DNA from: Bacteroidia bacterium
GTDB taxonomy: Bacteria; Bacteroidota; Bacteroidia; J057; JADKCL01
Reading direction: 5' to 3'
NCBI GenBank assembly: GCA_020635905.1
Contig: JACJYV010000002.1
Coordinates: 372,001 to 436,000, forward strand
Length of the DNA: 64,000 nt
The position numbers and the translations under genes are program-made. Below the pieces are notes generated by a model. The model searched no databases. It was given only the letters and a program-made list of their open reading frames with translations, and was not told where the DNA came from. Shown here in pieces: positions 1 to 8,178 of this stretch. Each line of letters starts with the position of its first letter. Position 1 is the first letter of the stretch.

Positions 1-590
1 GTGATCAGGTTGAATTTGTTGATATTCCAATCCTGAAGAGTGGAAATCACATCCTGAATGGCCGGGTAAGGCGAGTTTTGGTCACCTTTGATTGCGAAAC
101 GGGTTCTGACGTTCGCGGTCCGTCCGTAAAGGATCCAACGCTTGAGATCATTGTCTGCAGGGTCCTTGAAGAAGTAGGGATACTGCACACCTTTCTGTTC
201 GTATTCTTTCATTTGTTCCTTGGTACCACTCAACCAGGTTGCGATTTCCTTGAGCGGAACTCCCACACTGGTTTGCAGGATAAAAAACTGTCTTCCCTCG
301 GCGCTGGCGGTGAAGCCGTAGTCGGCTTCAATCTTGTCGAGTACGCCAGCCCGGCTGGGAATATCTGCGAATCCGACGAAACACCTTCCGGTTGCATCCA
401 CATTGATGGTCATCATGTCTGTGGGTGTAATTTCGGTGGTGGAGGTAGAACTTGGAGTATCTACAACCACTTTTTCGTCGGGGCGGAAAGTCGTGGTAAG
501 GATGAAGAACGTAAGCAACAGAAAGGCGACGTCAACCATGGCTGTCATGTCAATGACGGGCACATGTCTTTTTGGTTTTACCTTAGGCAT
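1..590 (-). CDS. exbD: ExbD/TolR-type biopolymer transporter (3' end outside window)
   Basis: 196 residues are visible; the C-terminus lies beyond base 1. The protein starts MPKVKPKRHVPVIDMTAMVD and has one N-terminal membrane segment (about residues 18-36, VDVAFLLLTFFILTT) carrying the Asp (about D20) that takes the proton in ExbD/TolR proteins. The rest is a periplasmic domain, longer than the roughly 140 residues of E. coli ExbD. It would work with the ExbB encoded 65 bases upstream to energise TonB-dependent receptors or a Tol-like system. The family call rests on the membrane motif and gene order; the specific partner cannot be told from here. Confidence 0.88.
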   Translation of the reverse strand, partial: MPKVKPKRHVPVIDMTAMVDVAFLLLTFFILTTTFRPDEKVVVDTPSSTSTTEITPTDMMTINVDATGRCFVGFADIPSRAGVLDKIEADYGFTASAEGRQFFILQTSVGVPLKEIATWLSGTKEQMKEYEQKGVQYPYFFKDPADNDLKRWILYGRTANVRTRFAIKGDQNSPYPAIQDVISTLQDWNINKFNLI

Positions 591-655
591 ATCGACCTTT
601 CTTTTTGAGGTTTAACGAATTCCCTGAGAAACAAAGTGTTATCGGGAAAAACAAC

Positions 656-1495
656 TTACTTGGCCTTCATGTCAAAGGTCTGGATAATGCTGTATCCGCC
701 TTCGTCAATACGGTAGGTAAGAGCGTCGATTTGTGAGGTAAAGAAGTTGTACATCACGATGGCTACCAGAGAGTTGAAGATACCAAAGGCGGTATTTACA
801 AGAGCCTCAGAGATACCAGTTGCCAGTGCAGAAGCGTCGGGAGCACCTGCGGTGGAAAGCGCGGAGAAGGCCCGGATCATCCCGAGTACCGTTCCAAACA
901 GACCCACCAATACCCCTACGGCCACGATGGTAGCCAGGATGGGCAGGTTGCGCTCGAGCATGGGCAGTTCCAGGTTGGTGGCTTCTTCCAGTTCGGACTG
1001 GATAGCCAGTTTCTTCTGGTCTTTGTCCATTTCCTGGTTTCCAACCACGGAAGAATATTTTTCGAGACCTGATTTCAGTACGTTGGCCACGGAGCCAGCC
1101 TGACGATCACAAAGATCAATGGCACCAGAGGTGTCGCCGTCATGAAGGGCCATGCGGATTTTTTTCACAAACACGTCAATGGATCCTTTTCCAGAGGCTT
1201 TGGTCAGGGTAATGAAGCGCTCAATGGAAAAGACAATTACCATGATGGTCAGCGTCATACCAATCGGGATGATGAAACCACCTTTGTAAACGATACCGAG
1301 GATATTTCCGGGAAGGGGATCCTTGGTGGGATCATTGTCCTGGAAGTTTCCTTCATCGCCAAAAATCAAGTAAAAAACAGCGTGGGCAATGGCTGCAGCC
1401 ACGATGATGACCAGGATCGGGAAGAGGCTTTTCAAAGGGCTCGCCTTCTTTACTTCTACACCTCCTCCAATGTTGGAATCAAATTCAGTACTCAT
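656..1495 (-). CDS. exbB: MotA/TolQ/ExbB proton channel protein
   Basis: 279 residues. Hydrophobic segments lie at about 23-45, 72-94, 184-210 and 230-252. The last two contain the family hallmarks GLFGTVLGMIRAF and ALATGISEALVNTAFGI, which line the proton path in ExbB/TolQ. The cytoplasmic loop between segments two and three is charged and helical. Relative to E. coli ExbB it has an extra N-terminal membrane segment and linker, as is common in Bacteroidota. It is followed by exbD on the same strand, so the two are likely co-transcribed. Role: inner-membrane motor coupling proton flow to outer-membrane transport. Confidence 0.9.
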   Translation of the reverse strand: MSTEFDSNIGGGVEVKKASPLKSLFPILVIIVAAAIAHAVFYLIFGDEGNFQDNDPTKDPLPGNILGIVYKGGFIIPIGMTLTIMVIVFSIERFITLTKASGKGSIDVFVKKIRMALHDGDTSGAIDLCDRQAGSVANVLKSGLEKYSSVVGNQEMDKDQKKLAIQSELEEATNLELPMLERNLPILATIVAVGVLVGLFGTVLGMIRAFSALSTAGAPDASALATGISEALVNTAFGIFNSLVAIVMYNFFTSQIDALTYRIDEGGYSIIQTFDMKAK

Positions 1496-1919
1496 GGGTT
1501 TTTGAATATTAATTGTTCAATTCAGACCAGACTTTAAGGATTAAAATCCAAAAAAGAGCCCTAAAATATTTTGAAATGTTGTGATACGCAAGGCTTTTCT
1601 CAAATTTTACCTTTTTGGGTCCGTCTGTGTAAGGACTACGCCAAGTAACGACAAAATATTGATTGCCTTGTCAGTCTTATCAAAGGATTGATTACAGGCT
1701 TTGGGGGGCTTTTTTGGTGCAAATTTTTTTGCCCCAATCCCATTAACCCAACCCCTGAATCGCAGTCAGATGGCTCCAATCATTTTGCAACTTCGTTGCA
1801 AAACGAAGGCAATTCGGGTTCATTCCTGTACAAAACCACCCATTCGTTACACAGAAATGCATGAAAATGACCCTGAAAAGAGATGGTTTTTACCCGAAAA
1901 AATCGAATTTCTGAAAGAA
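1496..1919. other. Intergenic region between exbB and the helicase gene
   Basis: 424 bases without a convincing gene, between two minus-strand genes. It should hold the exbB promoter and the end of the helicase transcript. It contains a perfect 9-bp stem with a 3-base loop at 1783-1803 (TTTTGCAAC, loop TTC, GTTGCAAAA) that overlaps an alternative 6-bp stem (1791-1796 with 1803-1808). A plus-strand open frame starting near 1701 runs into the helicase coding region on the opposite strand and has no recognisable protein features. Confidence 0.5.
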
Positions 1920-4900
1920 TCAGGTTGTTTTGAGCCTGGCAAGGATGCGCTGAATTTCACCTTCCCGGTCCCAAAACCAGTTGCGCGACCACACCCTATG
2001 CACTTTCCAGCCGCGGCTTTCGAGCAGATTTACCCGGTAAATTTCTCTTTCCTTGGCGCTTTTTCCTGAAAAATAATTGGGGCCTTCGCATTCGATGCCC
2101 AGCAGGTAATCTTTGCTGTCGCCCGCAGCCTGGATGGCCAGATCAAGTTTGTAATTGGTGTCGCCCACCTGGCGAATCACGGTGAGGCCTTCGGCCTCCA
2201 ATGCCCGGGCCACCTGGTCGGCCAGGAGATTGCGGCCGCCCGCTTCGCGGTCGGCCGTGGCACCCTGAATCAGGGCTTTGCTGCCTGAAAGACCATCCAG
2301 CAGGGTCTGCTGCTGGGTTTTGTCGTCGAGGGTCACCGCGCGTGCATATTCCAGGTATTTGCGAAACAGGCGCGGTCCGGGATGCTTTGCATCTTCCACT
2401 TCAAAGGTTTCGGGCTCCACCGAGCACAGCACATACACTTTCTGGCGGGCCCGGGTTATGGCCACATTGAGGCGGTTTTGTCCGCCCGCCTGGCTCAACA
2501 GGCCAAAATGGCTAACCATACGACCGGAACGGTCGCGGGCGTAGCCCACTGAAAAGATGATCACATCCCGCTCGTCACCCTGCACATTTTCAATATTCTT
2601 GACAAAAATTCCCTGCCGCTCCTCCTGTTCAGTCCGTTCCAGGGCCTGATAAAGCAAAGCCAGGTCTTCTTTCTGGCCGCTCATCTGCATTTCCAGCAGG
2701 CGGCGGTCGATGATGTCGCGGATCAGTTCCTGCTGGTGAAAGTTGAAGGTGACCACCCCGATGGAGGGACGGTCGGCCCGCCTGACCAGCTTCAGGATCA
2801 GATCGACCACGGCTTCGCCCTCGGACCGGTTGGAATTGCGTTCCCAGACGCCATTCTCCACTTTGATCCACTCGATGGGCGGCAGATTGACCGGGTCGTG
2901 GTGGGCAGGAGGAATGACATTCAGGCGACCTTCATAAAAGGCATGATTGGAAAAATTAATCAATTCTTCCTCGCGGCTGCGGTAGTGCCAACTCAGTTTG
3001 GATTCGTGAAACACATTTTTGGCCAAATCCAGCACACTTTCCACTTCGAGGGCCATTTCATTTTCATAAAAGGCATTTTCACCCTCCTCCACTTTCACGG
3101 AATAGAGGTCAAAGGGCGGCAATTGCTTTTCGTCGCCCGCAATCACACAATTATCACCCCGCAACATGATGGGAAAAGCCCGCTCAACATAGCATTGGGA
3201 GGCTTCGTCGAATATGACCAGATCGAAAAATTTGGTTTCCATGGGAAAAATGGCCGCCACAGATTCGGGTGAAGCCAGCCAGCAGGGCATCAGGGTGCTC
3301 AATCCTTCGTTCCAGAATTCACTCACCAACTTGCGTACTGACCACACCAGCCGTTTTTTATTGACCTGGTGGGCTATTTCACGGTAGGTAACGGGATTGC
3401 CCAGACGATTCACTTTGATATTCCCCACGATATTTTCGCGAAGTTTGTGGTGAATCAGCCCGGTCACGTTCTTCTGGCGCTCGGTAATTTTGTGACGGTA
3501 ATCAAGCCAGTTTTTTTCCATGCGTTTGCTGGAAACTTCTCCCAGATTGGGGTCGCGGGCCTCCGTATCCTCAATCCAGGCCAGGTAAAAGGAGTTGCGG
3601 ACTTTCTTCAGAAAATCAGCTTCATTGGCTTTGGTAAATCCGGCCATGGATGGCAGCAGAACTTCCAGCACTTCTTTTTCCTGAATTGAAAATCCGGCTA
3701 CAAAGGCATCCAGGGCCCGCAAATCCTCAAAATCATGGGCAAAACTCTGGGTCAGGGCTTGTACGGGCTCAGCAGCAAGCGAAGGTTTGGCTACGGCCTG
3801 AACGAGGGGTTGGAATTGGGCAGTATGCAGAATTTCGCCCCAAAAGCGGGTTTGTTGCTGCAGTTTTTGGGTAAATTCCTCCAACTTACCCATCATTTTC
3901 AGGGCTTTTTCGGCTTGTTTGGAGTCGAATTTTCCAGCAGAAAGGCGGGGTTGAAGGGGGGTGAAAAGGGTTTCTTTTTCGAGGTAAGTGAAAAATTCCA
4001 GGGAATTTCGCTTGCGCTCCAGCCAGGCGTTCAGGGCAGAAACGGGTTCCGTGAGGGGAAGATCATTGAAAAAGGCCTGTTCTTCCACTTTCAGATAATG
4101 CTTCATCAGGGAATCCAGGGCTGAAACTTCCTTTTTCAAAAGGGAAAGGTTTTTAGCATTGTATTCCAGCTTTCTGAATTCGAGGATTTTCTTCAGATAC
4201 CAGCGTGCTTTGAGCCATTTGAGAGAAAAAAATCTGCCCAGAGATTCCTTTTGCCGTTCAAAATTCTCAAAATGTTCTTTCAGATCGAGGTAATGGCTCC
4301 ATTCCTGCTCAGACAAAATCTGAAATCCCGCCATGCGGCCAAACCATTTTTCAAATCCATCCAGGGCCTTTTTGACCTCTTTGGGTTTGAGTTTTTCGGT
4401 AAAATAATCCTCAAAATCCTCCCTCAGCTCTTTTTGCTCCAGTTGCGCGTACCACTCCCTGACTTGCGTCAGGTCGCGTTCATTTTGCCCTGCATCCAAC
4501 TGATCGCCTTTCAGGTCGCCAAACTGCAGCCAGCTCTGATGCAAAGCATCCACTTCTGCGGGCAATTTTTCAAGCCTTTCTTTGATTTCCTGCTTTTTCC
4601 CAAATCCGTATTTGGCAAAATTCACCCGCTGATACCAGGGATGGGAGGGTTGGAGAATTTCGGCAAATTCCACCCATTCATCGAGTTTGGTAAGCAAGGC
4701 TTCGAGGGCATCCAGGTCGAATTTTCGTTCCAGACCTTTGAGCAAGAATAATTCCTCCCTTGCTTCGGCCTTCAGATACAATTCGTGCATGCTCAGGCCA
4801 AATTCCCTTACTTTTTTGAGGGACTGAAACAGCTCTTCGTAGAAATGATTATAGGTGTCAGTCTCGCGGGAAAGGCGTTTCAGATTGTGTTCCCAGCTGG

Positions 4901-6089
4901 TTTTAGTCAGATCTCCCAGTTCGGCGGCATAGCTTTCAATACTTTCAATCTGCTGGCTGATGCGGGCAAAAATCCCGGTGCGGTCGGCCCGGAAATCGTG
5001 CACCAAAGCCGCGTAGCGGTGAAGATCCAGTTCGGCCAGACGGTGATAGACCACGTCGAGTGCGGCCCGTTTCTGGGATACCACCAGCACCCGCAGACCG
5101 CGGGCCATGGCGTCGGCAATGAGGTTGAGGATCACCTGCGATTTGCCCGTGCCTGGTGGCCCATGCAGCACGATAGAATGCCCGTTTTTGACTTTCAGCA
5201 GGGCTTCTTCCTGGCTTTGGTCCACAGAAGTGACGAAAAAACGGTGCTCTTCCCGAATGTAAGGATCAGGTTCTGCAGATGGCTTCTGGATGCGCAGGTA
5301 ATTTTCGACCGAAAACTGAGCCGGATCGCGTTCAAGGAGGTCGTAATCCTGCATGAGGGCCGAATCTGACTGGGGAAATATGCCCAGAATGGCGTGGGAC
5401 TGCAATTTCAGGGAACCAACCTGAAATTTCTCCATGCGGTCCTTATTATAATCGTAAAAGAGGTCGAGTTTGAACTGAAAAAGGTCGGGATTGAAATTGA
5501 TGCCAATCTCATTTTCCTTGAAAAAGGCATACAACCAGTTCAAAAAGGCCTGAATATCGGGAAAATGGTCTGGATGGGTTTCCCAGAATTCGCGGGAAAG
5601 GCGTACCTGCTGAAATTTCTCGTAGGCGAGAAAAAAGGTTTTATTGAACTGAATGTCCTCATCGGGGCTGGCCACCAGTCGCCAACGGGGCGAATGAGAA
5701 TAGTCGCGCTCCAGCCGCACGGGAAAAAGACATATGGGGCAACGTGCCAACCCGCCATCCAGAAAACGTCCTTCCACGAAAGGATAGCCCACAAACAGGT
5801 CGTAGGAGCCGCTTTCCTCGCTGATAGTATTGACCTCGCGGTAAATACGATTCAGGCGACGGTCCATCAGGTTGATTTTTTCATCCCGCGGATCGAGGCG
5901 ACGGATCAGGGTGCTGCGACGGCCACTGATGATTTTTTCCAGAATTTTTTCGGCGGGTTCATCGTCAAAAAAATCGAGGGTCTTGAGGTCTGCATCCTGC
6001 ACAGACGACAACCTCTGCAGCTTCAGGGAGCGGTTTCCCTGGCTGAGGTTGGTAAGCCGTAGCTTGTATTGGTGGAGGATGCTTTGCAT
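1920..6089 (-). CDS. Superfamily 1 helicase with DUF4011-like N-terminus and C-terminal restriction-like nuclease domain
   Basis: 1389 residues. The first ~280 resemble the DUF4011-type N-terminus that precedes many large SF1 helicases. Walker A GPPGTGKS lies at about 309-316, the DEAS Walker B at about 961-964, then GDEKQLPP, SWHYRS, VQGDERDVIIFS and the arginine-finger motif NRLNVAITRARQ. The ~640 residues between Walker A and B are long, charged and helical. The last ~60 residues (LGIECEGPNYFSG, then a lysine and a RGWKVHRVWS strand) look like the Vsr/MTES_1575 restriction-endonuclease fold. This architecture is known from large Upf1-like helicase-nucleases, some of them reported in anti-phage systems. 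It stands alone here, without obvious defence partners, so a defence role is an inference; DNA or RNA repair is an alternative. Confidence 0.8.
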   Translation of the reverse strand: MQSILHQYKLRLTNLSQGNRSLKLQRLSSVQDADLKTLDFFDDEPAEKILEKIISGRRSTLIRRLDPRDEKINLMDRRLNRIYREVNTISEESGSYDLFVGYPFVEGRFLDGGLARCPICLFPVRLERDYSHSPRWRLVASPDEDIQFNKTFFLAYEKFQQVRLSREFWETHPDHFPDIQAFLNWLYAFFKENEIGINFNPDLFQFKLDLFYDYNKDRMEKFQVGSLKLQSHAILGIFPQSDSALMQDYDLLERDPAQFSVENYLRIQKPSAEPDPYIREEHRFFVTSVDQSQEEALLKVKNGHSIVLHGPPGTGKSQVILNLIADAMARGLRVLVVSQKRAALDVVYHRLAELDLHRYAALVHDFRADRTGIFARISQQIESIESYAAELGDLTKTSWEHNLKRLSRETDTYNHFYEELFQSLKKVREFGLSMHELYLKAEAREELFLLKGLERKFDLDALEALLTKLDEWVEFAEILQPSHPWYQRVNFAKYGFGKKQEIKERLEKLPAEVDALHQSWLQFGDLKGDQLDAGQNERDLTQVREWYAQLEQKELREDFEDYFTEKLKPKEVKKALDGFEKWFGRMAGFQILSEQEWSHYLDLKEHFENFERQKESLGRFFSLKWLKARWYLKKILEFRKLEYNAKNLSLLKKEVSALDSLMKHYLKVEEQAFFNDLPLTEPVSALNAWLERKRNSLEFFTYLEKETLFTPLQPRLSAGKFDSKQAEKALKMMGKLEEFTQKLQQQTRFWGEILHTAQFQPLVQAVAKPSLAAEPVQALTQSFAHDFEDLRALDAFVAGFSIQEKEVLEVLLPSMAGFTKANEADFLKKVRNSFYLAWIEDTEARDPNLGEVSSKRMEKNWLDYRHKITERQKNVTGLIHHKLRENIVGNIKVNRLGNPVTYREIAHQVNKKRLVWSVRKLVSEFWNEGLSTLMPCWLASPESVAAIFPMETKFFDLVIFDEASQCYVERAFPIMLRGDNCVIAGDEKQLPPFDLYSVKVEEGENAFYENEMALEVESVLDLAKNVFHESKLSWHYRSREEELINFSNHAFYEGRLNVIPPAHHDPVNLPPIEWIKVENGVWERNSNRSEGEAVVDLILKLVRRADRPSIGVVTFNFHQQELIRDIIDRRLLEMQMSGQKEDLALLYQALERTEQEERQGIFVKNIENVQGDERDVIIFSVGYARDRSGRMVSHFGLLSQAGGQNRLNVAITRARQKVYVLCSVEPETFEVEDAKHPGPRLFRKYLEYARAVTLDDKTQQQTLLDGLSGSKALIQGATADREAGGRNLLADQVARALEAEGLTVIRQVGDTNYKLDLAIQAAGDSKDYLLGIECEGPNYFSGKSAKEREIYRVNLLESRGWKVHRVWSRNWFWDREGEIQRILARLKTT

Positions 6090-6127
6090 GGAAGTTGAAT
6101 TTCAAAAACTGAAGGTGCAGGCCGGGG

Positions 6128-6601
6128 TTAGTCCCGGACCTTGCCCAGGTCGAGTTCCACGGCGGTGGCGGGCCGCACGGCCACCACTTTTCCGCGGAAG
6201 CGGACCCGCTGACCAGCCAGCGGGTGGTTGAAGTCCATGTTGACGGTCTGGTCGTTTACTTCAGTAATCACGCCAAAAATGGTTTGACCTTCTCCGTCGA
6301 CCATGGGAAGACTGCTGCCCACTTCCAGGCTGCCTTCGGGCGCCTGGTCGAATAATGTTTTGGCCAGCAATTGCACCAGCTGAGGATCATAAACGCCGTA
6401 AGTGACCTCGGGCGGCAGGACAATGTCGAACTTCTGTCCGGCTTCGAGACCTTTTAATTCGGCCTCCAGGGCCGGAAAAATCTGGTTGATGCCAAAAATA
6501 AACCTGAAAGGCGCTTCCTCGCTGATCTGGTCGATGACCTCGCCATCTTCCATCAGCATCTCGTACGCCAGGCTCACTACGGTACGGGTATCTGTTTTCA
6601 T
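6128..6601 (-). CDS. SlyD-like FKBP-type peptidyl-prolyl isomerase
   Basis: 157 residues from the start MKTDTRTVVSLAYEML. An upstream in-frame ATG (6688) would add 29 residues encoded by low-complexity DNA and is not used here. The protein shows the SlyD layout: an FKBP half (YEMLMEDGEVIDQ), an insert-in-flap domain after LPPEVTYGVYDPQLV, and the return strand NHPLAGQRVRFRGKVVAV. The NPLAG-type motif (here NHPLAG) is characteristic of SlyD. It lacks the His/Cys-rich metal-binding tail of E. coli SlyD. Cytoplasmic folding helper; the gene lies 38 bases downstream-strand of the helicase start but reads toward the same direction. Confidence 0.85.
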   Translation of the reverse strand: MKTDTRTVVSLAYEMLMEDGEVIDQISEEAPFRFIFGINQIFPALEAELKGLEAGQKFDIVLPPEVTYGVYDPQLVQLLAKTLFDQAPEGSLEVGSSLPMVDGEGQTIFGVITEVNDQTVNMDFNHPLAGQRVRFRGKVVAVRPATAVELDLGKVRD

Positions 6602-6638
6602 GGGCCAAATTTCGTTAAAGGGAATGGCATTGACAAAA

Positions 6639-6757
6639 TATACGGTTTGCAGTTTACGGTTTACGGTTACGGTTTGCAGAAATAGCAATGCAACTCAGAA
6701 CTAACAACTACCAACCAAAAACCAATAACCAATCAAAAACCACCAACCAACTCAGGA
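6639..6757. repeat. Low-complexity repeats between the divergent slyD-like and nuclease-fold genes
   Basis: Four TACGGTT units start at 6641, 6655, 6662 and 6668, and the 12-mer TACGGTTTGCAG occurs twice (6641 and 6668). Next to it, about 6697-6755, is a CCAA/CAAC-rich stretch. This interval must contain the promoters of both divergent genes. The repeats are not explained by coding. Confidence 0.6.
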
Positions 6758-6811
6758 CTTTGGGCATTATTCCTTAATTTGCAATCAGTTTTGTATGGAA
6801 TAATAAGGGTT

Positions 6812-8128
6812 ATGAAAATTACGACAATCTTTTTTCGCCCGGTTTGGGTGACCTTTTTTACGGCCTTTCTGCTATTGAATGGCTTCAGCGTCCGGGCTCA
6901 GGATACTATTAAAGTATGTGAATACAACCTGCTTCAGTATGGCGTTACAGGTTTTGGGTGCATTGCACTTTCCACCAAGGACCCTTATCTGACCAATATT
7001 ATGACTGAGATTCGCCCGGATTTGCTGGGGGTGAACGAGCTGGGTTCCAATTCCATTTATGCCGACCGCATTCTGACCCAGATTCTGCAACCCATCAATC
7101 CGGCCTATGCACGCGCCAACCTGACGAATAATGCAGGTTCTGACATCACCAACATGCTGTTTTATAATTCAGATGTGCTGGGCCTGAAATATCAGAAGGT
7201 GATCAACCACTCCCTGCGTGACCTGAATTTCTATAATCTGTATTATAAGGCCGCCGACCTGGCCACCAATACGGACACCGTTTTCATCAATGTGGTGGTC
7301 GCTCACCTCAAAGCTGGTTCTGACCCCAGCGACGCCACCACCCGGGCCAACCAGACCCAGACCATCATGGCTTACCTCAATGCCCTGGGCCTGGACGACA
7401 ACCTGATCATTCTGGGTGATTTCAACCTGCAAACCTCTTCTGAAACTGCTTTTCAGAACATGGTGAATCATTCGAATACCAAAATCAAAATGTATGACCC
7501 GGTCAACAGCCCGGGCAACTGGAATTATAATTCAGTCTTTGCCTGTCTGCATACCCAGTCCACCATGGATTCGCCCATAGGCTGCGGATCGGGCGGCGGT
7601 CTGGATGATCGCTTCGACTTCATCCTGATCAACGATGCAGTCAAAAGCAATACCTATGACCTGCAATACATCAACGGGTCATTTCACCCCTTTGGCAATG
7701 ATTGCCAGCATTTTAACAAAGCCATCAATAACCCCACCAATACCGCGGTAAGTTCGACCGTAGCCAACTCCCTGAAAGCCTTTTCCGACCACCTGCCTAC
7801 GGTGATGGAACTCAAGGTTGCCCGCGAACCTGCGGTGGGAATTGGAGAGCCGCGGGCTTTCCTGAAAGGCATTGGGGTGGATATTCTGGGAAATCCCCTG
7901 GAAAATGAATTGCGTTTTCGCATTCGAAACCTGGGTGCCGAAACCGCCGCTTTGCGGCTGTGGGTCACCGACCTGAACGGTCGCACCTTGCTGGGTGAGC
8001 AACTGAATGCTCCTGCAGGTAGCAGCCAGTATGCTTATGCCGCGGGCCCCTGGGCATCGGGCATGTATTTGCTGAGAATCGAAGATTCCAAAGGCAACTT
8101 TGCGGTTAAAAAGTTGATAAAAAGATAA
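6812..8128 (+). CDS. Secreted endonuclease/exonuclease/phosphatase-fold protein with T9SS sorting domain
   Basis: 438 residues from MKITTIFFRP, chosen because a signal peptide follows directly (cleavage near VRAQ). The EEP fold is complete in motif terms: CEYNLLQYG (Asn), VNELG (Glu), VVVAHLKAG (His), ILGDFNLQ (Asp/Asn) and FSDHLPTV (Asp-His). The last ~85 residues (LENELRFRIRN ... GMYLLRIEDSKGNFAVKKLIKR) match a type A T9SS C-terminal domain, so the enzyme should be exported and anchored on the surface. Likely substrate is a phosphodiester, perhaps extracellular DNA, but phosphatase or sphingomyelinase-like activity cannot be excluded. First gene of the surface operon that runs to 18990. Confidence 0.85.
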   Translation: MKITTIFFRPVWVTFFTAFLLLNGFSVRAQDTIKVCEYNLLQYGVTGFGCIALSTKDPYLTNIMTEIRPDLLGVNELGSNSIYADRILTQILQPINPAYARANLTNNAGSDITNMLFYNSDVLGLKYQKVINHSLRDLNFYNLYYKAADLATNTDTVFINVVVAHLKAGSDPSDATTRANQTQTIMAYLNALGLDDNLIILGDFNLQTSSETAFQNMVNHSNTKIKMYDPVNSPGNWNYNSVFACLHTQSTMDSPIGCGSGGGLDDRFDFILINDAVKSNTYDLQYINGSFHPFGNDCQHFNKAINNPTNTAVSSTVANSLKAFSDHLPTVMELKVAREPAVGIGEPRAFLKGIGVDILGNPLENELRFRIRNLGAETAALRLWVTDLNGRTLLGEQLNAPAGSSQYAYAAGPWASGMYLLRIEDSKGNFAVKKLIKR

Positions 8129-8178
8129 CGGGCATTTAATATGACCCGGAGGATCGTCCGTTTAAATTTGCGCCTCCA

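Noticed and set aside
6602..6688. 29-residue N-terminal extension of the SlyD-like protein
   Set aside because: Encoded by low-complexity repeat DNA; the internal Met gives the family's normal start.
8163..8170. TAAATTTG as a promoter for the gene at 8179
   Set aside because: Fits the -7 consensus but lies too close to the start codon and has no -33 box.
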